A stretch of DNA of 64,000 bases from CADEDH01 sp965216205 (lineage in GTDB: Bacteria > Actinomycetota > Acidimicrobiia > Acidimicrobiales > SZUA-35): NCBI GenBank assembly GCA_965216205.1, contig OZ244139.1, forward strand, positions 4,898,001 to 4,962,000. Reading direction: 5' to 3'. Of this stretch, positions 16,086 through 22,890 are shown piece after piece (within the stretch, counting starts at the first letter, position 1; each line of letters begins with the position of its first letter). A program made the translations under genes and the position numbers. The notes under the pieces are model-generated. The model searched no databases. It was not told the origin of the DNA and worked only from the letters and a program-made list of their open reading frames with translations.

Positions 16086-17120
16086 ATGGACGACCTGACT
16101 GTCGAAGCCCAAGCTTTCTACGACTGGATCCGGGACATGATGGCCTACGAGGCCGATCCCGAGGCCTACGACGAAGCGCCTGCGCCGCCCGAGGGCTCGC
16201 CCGAGGACTACCGCGCCGGTATGGAGCAGTACCTCGAGGACGCCGGCCTGACCGAAGACCAGATCCAGCAGGTCCTCGACCAGCTCGACGAGCAGGGTGA
16301 CTACTCGGCCGACGGGTACGAGCAGAACATCATCTTCGTGATCGAGAACCACGACACCACGATCAACAACACCGCTGACAACAGCATCTCGATCGAAGAG
16401 GGTGCCGAGGTCCACGACATCCACCAGGCCAACGACACCAACCAGACGTCCGCCACTGGCGACGGCGCCATCGCTGGCGACGAGCAGCACGGCCAGTTCC
16501 AGACCGGCGACGGCACCCAGGTCGGCGACGGCAACTCGGGCGTCGTGAGCCAGGGCGACAACAGCGGCCAGCAGGCCGGCGGTTCCGCCCACGGTGGCGA
16601 CTTCACCACCGGTGACGGCAACTTCGACAACAGCGGCGACATCGCCAACTCGGGTGTCGCCTTCGGCGGCGGCAGCGCCTGGAACGAGACGGACCAGAGC
16701 ACCGACGGGTCTACCAACAACTCGTTCAACCAGAACGACGTCGCCAACACCAACGACTCCTACAACGTGAACGACAGTGGCAACTACGACGCCACGACCA
16801 CCCACGAGAGCACCTACAACGCCGAGGCGAACGTGGAGCTCCAGGACTCGTTCCAGGTGAACGTCGACAACACCGGCTACGGCACCGGCCACGACGGCTA
16901 CGAGGCCGACGAGGCCGAGGAGTACGTCCCCGAGACGCCGACCTACGAGCACGACGAGCCGGAGGAGTACCCCGAGCCCGAGGGCTACGGCCACGACGAG
17001 CCGGAGGAGTACGTGCCGACGCTTCCCGATCCGGTCGAGAGCGACTACGAGCAGGACGGCTACGAGGACCCGCACTGCGAGCCCGAGGAGGAGCCTGCGG
17101 AGTACCTGGCCGAGAGCTAG
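16086..17120 (+). CDS. IniB-like Asn/Gly/Asp-rich repeat protein, paralogue 3
   Basis: A 344-residue paralogue, closest to paralogue 1: the two share PEDYRA-MEQYL-type helices, DEQGDYSADGY and the whole core. It is longer through a C-terminal extension of Glu/Pro/Tyr repeats (YEHDEPEEY, PEPEGYGHDEPEEY) resembling a disordered, possibly surface-exposed tail, and it contains a single Cys near the end. No signal peptide or membrane anchor. The near identity of promoter, leader and core among the three genes points to recent tandem duplication, with divergence mainly in the N- and C-terminal parts. GGAGGG lies seven to eight bases before the ATG. Confidence 0.78.
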   Translation: MDDLTVEAQAFYDWIRDMMAYEADPEAYDEAPAPPEGSPEDYRAGMEQYLEDAGLTEDQIQQVLDQLDEQGDYSADGYEQNIIFVIENHDTTINNTADNSISIEEGAEVHDIHQANDTNQTSATGDGAIAGDEQHGQFQTGDGTQVGDGNSGVVSQGDNSGQQAGGSAHGGDFTTGDGNFDNSGDIANSGVAFGGGSAWNETDQSTDGSTNNSFNQNDVANTNDSYNVNDSGNYDATTTHESTYNAEANVELQDSFQVNVDNTGYGTGHDGYEADEAEEYVPETPTYEHDEPEEYPEPEGYGHDEPEEYVPTLPDPVESDYEQDGYEDPHCEPEEEPAEYLAES

Positions 17121-17167
17121 TAGCAGCATCGCCCGCTGAGCGGCTGCCGAACAACGGCTGAGAGAAA

Positions 17168-17202
17168 GCGTTCGGGCCCCGGTACTGCCGGGGCCCGAAC
17201 GC
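17168..17202 (+). terminator. hairpin after IniB-like paralogue 3
   Basis: A 15-bp perfect stem (17168-17182 with 17188-17202) and 5-nt loop with a CGGGCCCCGG core, followed by CTCTGTAGGGTTCC, which is not a clear T-run. Probable transcription end for the third paralogue. Confidence 0.72.
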
Positions 17203-17236
17203 GCTCTGTAGGGTTCCAGAAGATGGGGAGACAGGA

Positions 17237-17761
17237 ATGATCAAGGACAATCGGAGCGCGATGCTCGCCGCCCTGGCCGCGACCACGGCGGTGGTCGTCC
17301 TCGGCGCCGTGCTCCTCCTGCGCTCGAGCGCACCGATCGCCGGCGCGGCCGACAGCGAGGTGGCAACCTCGACGACGGAGACCGTCGAGGAGTCGTCCTC
17401 GACGTCGACGTCGTCGTCGGACGACGAGCCCGAGATCGACCCCGAAGGACCCGAGATCGACGATCTCGGCCAGGAGGACATCGACGGGGACGGGGAGGAG
17501 GAACGGGCCACGTCCACCACCGTCCGACTCGTGACGAGCACCTCGTCGACGACCGAACAGCAGACGACCACCCACCGCCAGACCACGACCTCGACGTCGA
17601 CCACATCGACGACGACCACCGACGGTACGACCTCCCCACCATCGACCGGGGAGACCACGGAGACCACGGAGCCCACGACCCCGCCCACCCTCACGTTCAC
17701 GATCATCACCAATCCGACGTTGACCGTCGTGCCGCCGCCGACGCTCACGCTCGGGCCGTAA
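17237..17761 (+). CDS. membrane-anchored Ser/Thr-rich protein
   Basis: A 174-residue protein with an N-terminal hydrophobic segment (about residues 8-28, LAALAATTAVVVLGAVLLL) that acts as signal peptide or anchor. It is followed by an acidic stretch, then a long Thr/Ser-rich region (STTTTST-type runs) and a short hydrophobic-polar end with LTFTIITNPTLTVVPPPTLTL. Such Thr-rich external regions are often O-glycosylated in actinobacteria. TAGGGT (17209-17214) resembles the -10 boxes of the ini-like genes but the CCCCGAT box is missing. GGGGAGACAGGA precedes the ATG. The protein might be an envelope partner of the neighbouring genes; this is only suggested by position. Confidence 0.7.
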   Translation: MIKDNRSAMLAALAATTAVVVLGAVLLLRSSAPIAGAADSEVATSTTETVEESSSTSTSSSDDEPEIDPEGPEIDDLGQEDIDGDGEEERATSTTVRLVTSTSSTTEQQTTTHRQTTTSTSTTSTTTTDGTTSPPSTGETTETTEPTTPPTLTFTIITNPTLTVVPPPTLTLGP

Positions 17762-17823
17762 CCGCGTAGCGACCGAAACGGCGCAACGGCCGTGGCGGCG
17801 TGCGAGCGGCAGCCGGGATCAGA

Positions 17824-18690
17824 TCAGGGAAGCAGCCGGAGCTGGGAGGCCGCCGTCGACGGCTCGGGCAGCGGTTCCAGGCCGGCTACGAGCGCCCCGA
17901 CCTCGCCGTGGAAGCGGCGGGCCAGCGCAGGCGCAACCGCGTTGTCCGGGGTGTGGACGAAGACCGTGGGCGAGCGGCCCTCGTCGAGCCACTGCGCAAC
18001 CTTCGGCACCCACTTCGCCCACCACTCGGGGTTTGCCTCGAACCGGGTCTGACCGATGAAGCGCACCACCGGACTGTGACCGATCGCCACTGGACGAACC
18101 GGCAGACGAGGCTTCCGCTCGAACGCCTCGACCTCGGCCGGTGTCTCCCGCGGTCCGGCGAAGACCGCCCTCGTGTCGATGACGATCCGCTCGACGCCGA
18201 GACGGGCCAGTTCGTCGTTGAGGGCGCGCTCGGCCCCACCGCCTACGAAGAACCCGGGGTGGCGAACCTCGACCGCCCAGGAGCGATCAGACGGCACCCG
18301 CTCGAGGAACGCGGTGAGCACACCGAGATCGTCTGGCCCGAACGAAGCCGGCAGTTGGATCGACCACGGCGCCGCCCGTTCCCCGAGGGGGCTGAGGCGG
18401 TGCAGCGCTTCTGCCAGCTCGGCATCGCAGTTCCGCAAACGCCGCTCGTGCGTGATCACCCGCGGCAGCTTGAACATGAACCGGAACGTCGGCGGCGCCT
18501 CCGACGCCCACCGGGCAACGGTCTCGGGGCTCGGCAGGCCGTAGAACGTCGTGTTGCCCTCCACCGCCGTGCACCAGGTGCTGTAGGCCACGAGCTCGTG
18601 GCCCGGCGGCGTGTCGGCCGGGAAGAAGCTGCCGATCCACCGTCGGTCGGCCCACATCGCGCATCCCACGCGCAGAACGGGCTGCTCCAC
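17824..18690 (-). CDS. DUF72 family protein (YecE-like)
   Basis: A 288-residue TIM-barrel-like DUF72 protein. Family marks are VGCAMWADRRWIGSFFP at the N-terminus, a Y-x-x-x-F/T-AVEGNTTFYGLPS segment, RFMFKLPRVITHERRL, AVEVRHPGFF, and a late VFVHTPDNAVAPALA. No enzymatic activity has been assigned to the family with certainty. The GTG at 18690 gives a natural N-terminus (VEQPVLRVGCAMW); a longer upstream frame to 18729 is possible but non-conserved. TACCGT lies eight bases upstream of the GTG, suggesting a (near-)leaderless mRNA divergent from the LLM gene. Confidence 0.86.
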   Translation of the reverse strand: MEQPVLRVGCAMWADRRWIGSFFPADTPPGHELVAYSTWCTAVEGNTTFYGLPSPETVARWASEAPPTFRFMFKLPRVITHERRLRNCDAELAEALHRLSPLGERAAPWSIQLPASFGPDDLGVLTAFLERVPSDRSWAVEVRHPGFFVGGGAERALNDELARLGVERIVIDTRAVFAGPRETPAEVEAFERKPRLPVRPVAIGHSPVVRFIGQTRFEANPEWWAKWVPKVAQWLDEGRSPTVFVHTPDNAVAPALARRFHGEVGALVAGLEPLPEPSTAASQLRLLP

Positions 18691-18762
18691 GCCACCGCAC
18701 GGTAGCCCGTGATCACCGGCGGATGGCAACGAGCAGGCACCGGTTGTGCCACCCTGTCACCC

Positions 18763-19701
18763 GTGGAACTCAGCATCTTCACCGAACCCCAACAAGGCGC
18801 CACCTACGACGAACTCCTGGCGGTGGCGAGAGCAGCCGAGGACGGCGGCTTCCGCACCTTCTTCCGGTCCGACCACTACCTGAAGATGGGTGACGTTTCC
18901 GGCCTGCCCGGCCCGACCCACGCGTGGGTGACGTTGGCCGGTCTGGCCCGCGACACCTCGACGATCCGGCTCGGCACCCTGGTCAGCCCGGCGACGTTCT
19001 ATCACCCGGCGTCGTTGGCGATCTCGGTGGCCCAGGTCGACGCGATGAGCGGCGGACGGGTCGACTTCGGGTTCGGCGCGGGCTGGTACGAGGCTGAGCA
19101 CTCGGCCTACGGGTTCGAGTTCGGCTCCCTCGGCGACCGGTTCGACCGGATGGAGGAGTATCTCGAGCAGATCACCGGCCTCTGGGCCACGGCGGAGGGC
19201 GACACGTTCTCCCATGAAGGTCGTTTCCACACGATCACCGACTCGCCGGCCCTACCGAAGCCGGCCCAGCGGCCGGGACCGCCGATCGTCATCGGTGGGC
19301 GGGGCAAGGTGCGGACCCCGGCGTTGGCCGCCCGCTACGCCGCCGAGTACAACGTGGCCTTCGCCCCCGCCGAGGAGCTGCCAGCGCCGGTCGGACGGGT
19401 TCGGGCGGCCTGTGAGCGGATCGGACGCGACCCGAGCGAGATCGCCGTCACTGCGGCGCTGGTGCTGTGCATCGGTACGAACGAGGACGAGATCGGGCGG
19501 CGGGCCGCGTCGATCGGTCGGGAGGTCGACGAGCTCCGCGCCAACGGCGCAGCCGGATCCGTCGACGAGGTCGTCGACAAGCTCGCGACCTATGCCGAGG
19601 TCGGCTGCGAGCGGGTCCATCTCCAGGTGCTGGATCTCGCCGATCTCGACCACGTGTCCCTTGCCGCCGAGCACCTCATCCCCGCCGTCGCCGACCTCTG
19701 A
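18763..19701 (+). CDS. LLM-class F420/FMN-dependent oxidoreductase
   Basis: A 312-residue luciferase-like monooxygenase family protein. It shows the barrel start (ELSIFTEP), FRTFFRSDHYLKMG, the conserved RLGTLVSPATFYHPA strand, SGGRVDFGFGAGWYEAEH (the usual G-x-G-W-x-x-x-E element) and GPPIVIGGRG (phosphate-binding region). In actinobacteria this subgroup mostly uses coenzyme F420; the substrate is unknown. The GTG at 18763 starts directly before the barrel strand; the frame upstream is non-conserved. It is divergent from DUF72, with about 70 bases between. Confidence 0.88.
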   Translation: MELSIFTEPQQGATYDELLAVARAAEDGGFRTFFRSDHYLKMGDVSGLPGPTHAWVTLAGLARDTSTIRLGTLVSPATFYHPASLAISVAQVDAMSGGRVDFGFGAGWYEAEHSAYGFEFGSLGDRFDRMEEYLEQITGLWATAEGDTFSHEGRFHTITDSPALPKPAQRPGPPIVIGGRGKVRTPALAARYAAEYNVAFAPAEELPAPVGRVRAACERIGRDPSEIAVTAALVLCIGTNEDEIGRRAASIGREVDELRANGAAGSVDEVVDKLATYAEVGCERVHLQVLDLADLDHVSLAAEHLIPAVADL

Positions 19702-19802
19702 CGATCACCCGGCTCAGGGCTCGGCGGCTCGTGGGCTTCCCCAGTCAGCGGTGGGGGGTGTCCCCGGTGTTCGTCGTCCTGTTGCCGGCCGATCATCGTC
19801 GC

Positions 19803-20090
19803 ATGAGCTACGAAGCACCTCCGTCAGAGCCGATTCACAGCGCCGGCTGGGTGGCCCAGGTCTGGATCGCGTTCGCGGTCTCCGTGGGCGCAGCGGCGAT
19901 CGGGATCTTCTTCGCCCCGATCGACCCCTGGATCAGGGCCTTCCTCGGGATCTCGTTCCTGATGGCCATCAGCTCGTCGATCTCGCTCTCGAAGACCGTG
20001 CGCGATCTCCACGAGTCGAGTCGTCTGGTCAGGAAGATCGACGAGGCCAAGGTGACCAAGCTCCTCACCGAGCACCCCGCCCAGTTCTGA
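19803..20090 (+). CDS. YiaA/YiaB-like two-helix membrane protein
   Basis: A 95-residue membrane protein with two hydrophobic helices: WVAQVWIAFAVSVGAAAIGIFF and the segment ending LGISFLMAISSSISLSKTVRD. This matches the YiaAB two-helix family. A charged C-terminal tail (RKIDEAKVTKLL) follows. Function is not established for the family. The ATG at 19803 is preceded by GATCAT at a six-base distance, again a leaderless-like arrangement. It converges with pdxH across a structured repeat. Confidence 0.72.
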   Translation: MSYEAPPSEPIHSAGWVAQVWIAFAVSVGAAAIGIFFAPIDPWIRAFLGISFLMAISSSISLSKTVRDLHESSRLVRKIDEAKVTKLLTEHPAQF

Positions 20091-20110
20091 CCCGACCCCT
20101 CAGCTCACGT

Positions 20111-20253
20111 CGTTCCGACGGACGTGCCACCCACCCCACCTCGTTCTGGCGGACCGGACGCCCACCCCACACCGTTCTGGCGGACCGAGCGCCCAAGATC
20201 GGCACCTGGGTCCGCCAGAACGCAGGTGGGTGGGAGCTGAGTCCGCCGGAACG
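20111..20253. repeat. 31-bp-period dyad repeat, copy 1 (intergenic)
   Basis: Three forward units begin TTCYG at 20113, 20144 and 20175 (each exactly 31 bases apart; core CGTTCTGGCGGACCG) and two inverted units (GTCCGCCAGAACG, GTCCGCCGGAACG) have CNGAA at 20216 and 20247, also 31 apart. The pairs share one axis at about 20182, so the element can fold into a long interrupted hairpin. It fills the space between the convergent yiaA-like gene and pdxH. Confidence 0.8.
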
Positions 20254-20258
20254 ACGGG

Positions 20259-20900
20259 TCAGGGGTTGAGGCGGGTGAGGTCCCAGCCGTCGCCGGTGCG
20301 TTCGTAGCGCAGCCGGTCGTGGAGGCGGCCCCTCCGGCCCTGCCAGAACTCGACCACCTCGGGCCTGACCAGCCAACCGCCCCACCACGACGGGCGGGGC
20401 ACGGCGTCTGGGTGGGCGGCGTCGGCCTCGTCGTATGCGGCGAGCAGGTCAGCTCGGCTCGACAGCGGGCGGCTCTGCTGGGAGGCGACCGCCGCAAGCT
20501 GTGCCTCCCGCGGCCGGACGGCCCAGTAGGCATCGGCCTCCGCCTCGGGCACCCGCTCGGCAGTCCCGGCCACCTGGACCTGGCGGTGCATCGTCAGCCA
20601 GCCGAACGTCAGTGCAGCCCGGCCCGACGCCGCCAGCTGGCGCCCCTTGTTCGACTCGTGGTTCGTGTAGAACACGAACCCGTCCGGGCTCAGCTCCTTC
20701 AGCAACACGAACCGGGTCCACGGTTGACCGTCGGCGTCGACCGAGCCGACGACCATCGCGTTCGGCTCGAAGACACCGGCCCGGACGGCGGCCTGGAACC
20801 ACACGTCGAACTGGGTGAGGGGATCGTCGGCGAACGCCGCTTCGTCGAGATCGCCGGTCTCGTAGTCGAGGCGCATTCCGGCCAGGTCGAGATCGCTCAC
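20259..20900 (-). CDS. pdxH: pyridoxamine/pyridoxine 5'-phosphate oxidase
   Basis: FMN-dependent enzyme making pyridoxal 5'-phosphate from pyridoxine or pyridoxamine phosphate. The 213-residue sequence has all the usual blocks: DPLTQFDVWFQAA, PNAMVVGSVDADGQPWTRFVLLKE, GFVFYTNHESNKGRQL (FMN phosphate binding), QVQVAGTAERV, SQQSRPLSSR, and the C-terminal EFWQGRRGRLHDRLRY with the substrate-binding R-x-H. The GTG start is preceded by GGGGAGAGG. It lies 34 bases downstream of ctaG and could be transcribed with the oxidase operon. Confidence 0.95.
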   Translation of the reverse strand: MSDLDLAGMRLDYETGDLDEAAFADDPLTQFDVWFQAAVRAGVFEPNAMVVGSVDADGQPWTRFVLLKELSPDGFVFYTNHESNKGRQLAASGRAALTFGWLTMHRQVQVAGTAERVPEAEADAYWAVRPREAQLAAVASQQSRPLSSRADLLAAYDEADAAHPDAVPRPSWWGGWLVRPEVVEFWQGRRGRLHDRLRYERTGDGWDLTRLNP

Positions 20901-20934
20901 GGAGCACCTCTCCCCGAGCTGCCGCTGAGGCTCC

Positions 20935-21843
20935 TCACGGCTCGTTCGTCGAGGGCTCGGACGGCGCCGAGCTGCGGGCGAACTCCTCGGTCACCTGCTC
21001 GTAGGTGAGCGGCGGGCGGCTCTGCCGGCGGGCCTTCCGAGCCGCCTCGTCCTTGGCCGCCTCGGCGACGGCCCATCGACCGAAGATCGTGACGATCACG
21101 GCCCACAGGAAGAACCCGCCGACGAGCTTCATGACCACACCGGCTGCCTGCTGATCGGTGAGCACACCGATTCCCCAGAGCCGGTCGACGGTGTCGTAGT
21201 GGCGGTAGACCACGTCCTCGGCGAACACCAGCCACCCGCCGGGAACCGTCGGGACGATCGACATCATGAACAGGTAGATGCACTGGCCGAGCGGCTGGAG
21301 CCGCCACTGGTCGACCGGTCCGATGACGGGCATCCACATCAGGAGGCCGGCGGCGAAGACGAGCAGATGCAACGAGAAGTGGAACGGTCCGCTCTCGAAC
21401 GAGAGCTGCACCAGCTTCGACCAGTGCAGGAAGACGGTCAGGGCGTTGAACAGCAGACCCGCCACGATCGGTCTCGACCCGACTGCGAGCAGTCGGTACG
21501 CTCGCCCGCCGGCGGGGAGCAGCAGCTCGAACAACCAGCGCGGCATGGCGAGCAGGAACGCCGCTGGCACCAGCATCGAGATCACGAGGTGCTGGAACAT
21601 GTGGACGAAGTACAGGTACTCCTCGGCCACGTCGTGCACCGGCCAGTCCGACGCCGCCCAGAGCCCGACGGTGGCGAGCAGGAACCAGCTCCGCTGGCTG
21701 CGGGAGATCGGCTCGAAGCCGGCGGCGATCGCCTTGGGTTGCAGGACCCGGACGGTGTACCAGGCGAGGGCGGCGATGCCGCCGACGAGTGCCCACACCT
21801 CGGGGTGGCTCTGCCACCCGACGTCGGTGAGGGAGATCTCCAC
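20935..21843 (-). CDS. ctaG: CtaG-like cytochrome c oxidase assembly factor
   Basis: A polytopic membrane protein of the Caa3_CtaG family (the Bacillus CtaG type, involved in making active caa3 oxidase). About seven membrane segments are seen. The histidine-containing helix YLYFVHMFQHLVISMLVPA and the HWSKLVQLSFESGPFHFSLHLLVF segment carry the conserved potential copper-binding histidines. The C-terminus is a soluble basic/acidic tail. The GTG at 21843 is six bases after the stop of the subunit IV gene, with AAGGG upstream; a longer upstream frame overlaps that gene and was not used. The location at the end of the oxidase operon fits an assembly role. Confidence 0.85.
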   Translation of the reverse strand: MEISLTDVGWQSHPEVWALVGGIAALAWYTVRVLQPKAIAAGFEPISRSQRSWFLLATVGLWAASDWPVHDVAEEYLYFVHMFQHLVISMLVPAAFLLAMPRWLFELLLPAGGRAYRLLAVGSRPIVAGLLFNALTVFLHWSKLVQLSFESGPFHFSLHLLVFAAGLLMWMPVIGPVDQWRLQPLGQCIYLFMMSIVPTVPGGWLVFAEDVVYRHYDTVDRLWGIGVLTDQQAAGVVMKLVGGFFLWAVIVTIFGRWAVAEAAKDEAARKARRQSRPPLTYEQVTEEFARSSAPSEPSTNEP

Positions 21844-21848
21844 GGCCC

Positions 21849-22184
21849 TTACACGTTGAACTCGAACGCGGCGAACACCACGGCATACACGGCCATCGCC
21901 AGCAACAGCGCGCCGAAGAACGCCCACGAGAACAAGCGACCGTTGAGGATCTTCAGGTCGAAGTAGAGGTGCATGAACGCCCCCGCCACCAGGAAGAACT
22001 TGATGGTCATCATGACCAGCAGCGGGATGACGAGCACCGGCCCGTCGAGACCCATGAACGACCAGGCGACCTCGATCGCGGTGAGCACGAACAGCGCAGC
22101 GAACACCACCCAGTACTGGGCCTCGGTGGGGTGATGATCGTGGTCGTGATCCGCGTGCGCCGTTTCGGGGTGCGTGTCAGTCAT
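21849..22184 (-). CDS. ctaF: cytochrome c oxidase subunit IV (small bacterial type)
   Basis: A 111-residue membrane protein with a His/Asp-rich cytoplasmic start (HADHDHDHHPTEAQYW) and three hydrophobic helices, including the FFLVAGAFMHLYFDLK segment typical of prokaryotic COX4 (PF03626). This subunit stabilises the heme-copper oxidase core. It lies between ctaE and ctaG on the same strand, with short gaps on both sides. Confidence 0.85.
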   Translation of the reverse strand: MTDTHPETAHADHDHDHHPTEAQYWVVFAALFVLTAIEVAWSFMGLDGPVLVIPLLVMMTIKFFLVAGAFMHLYFDLKILNGRLFSWAFFGALLLAMAVYAVVFAAFEFNV

Positions 22185-22194
22185 CGTTGGTGCC

Positions 22195-22890
22195 TCACGG
22201 AATCAGGTAGACGATCGTGAAGATCAGCACCCACACGATGTCGACGAAGTGCCAGTACAAGCCCACCAGCTCGACGGTCTCGGCCCGATCCCGCTGGAGC
22301 TTGCCCCGGAACGAGAGCACCAGCAGGGCGAGCAACATGAGAATACCGCCGGTCACGTGCACGCCGTGGAACCCGGTGAGGGTGTAGAACGCCGACCCGA
22401 ACAGGTTGCCGTCGTAGGTGATCCCCTCGCGGAAGAACACGGTGAACTCGTAGACCTGCCCGGCGATGAACGTGGAGCCGAGCATCGCCGTGGCGGCCAG
22501 CCAGATCCGCGTGTTCTTGTAGTTCCCCTCGCTGACCGCCTTGTGGGCGAGGACCATCGTGAGGGACGACATCAGCAGGATGAACGAGCTGGCCGACGTG
22601 AAGGGAATGTCGAAGATCGGCTCCACCGAGGCGGCCTCGATGAACTCCTCCGCCAACTCTTCCGGCAGGGTTTCCAGCACGAGCGGGTTGCGGGCGACCA
22701 ACTCGTTGATGAAGTTGGCGGTCGACAGCAGATAGGTGGAGATCAAGGCGCCGAAGAGCAGGCACTCCGACCCGAGGAAGAGCCACATGGCCAACTTCAT
22801 GTTGGACAGACCGAGGCTGGTCCGGTGACCTCCGCCGTGGTGATCGTCGACCGCGACCTCGGCAGCCGGGGGTGTGGCGACGTCGGTCAT
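22195..22890 (-). CDS. ctaE: cytochrome c oxidase subunit III
   Basis: A 231-residue subunit III. The five-helix core is visible, with KLAMWLFLGSECLLFGAL (the conserved Glu-containing helix), the family motif LTGFHGVHVTGG and the C-terminal YWHFVDIVWVLIF. An extra loop with ARNPLVLETLPEELAEEFIEA separates the first two helices. The start ATG overlaps the stop of ctaD by four bases, indicating translational coupling. It supports proton uptake and stability of the oxidase core. Confidence 0.95.
   Translation of the reverse strand: MTDVATPPAAEVAVDDHHGGGHRTSLGLSNMKLAMWLFLGSECLLFGALISTYLLSTANFINELVARNPLVLETLPEELAEEFIEAASVEPIFDIPFTSASSFILLMSSLTMVLAHKAVSEGNYKNTRIWLAATAMLGSTFIAGQVYEFTVFFREGITYDGNLFGSAFYTLTGFHGVHVTGGILMLLALLVLSFRGKLQRDRAETVELVGLYWHFVDIVWVLIFTIVYLIP

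Noticed and set aside
20111..20253. Regularly spaced repeat as a possible CRISPR array
   Set aside because: The units are only about 13-15 bases conserved with 31-bp period, half of them inverted. The linkers are related to each other instead of being unique spacers, and no cas gene is present.
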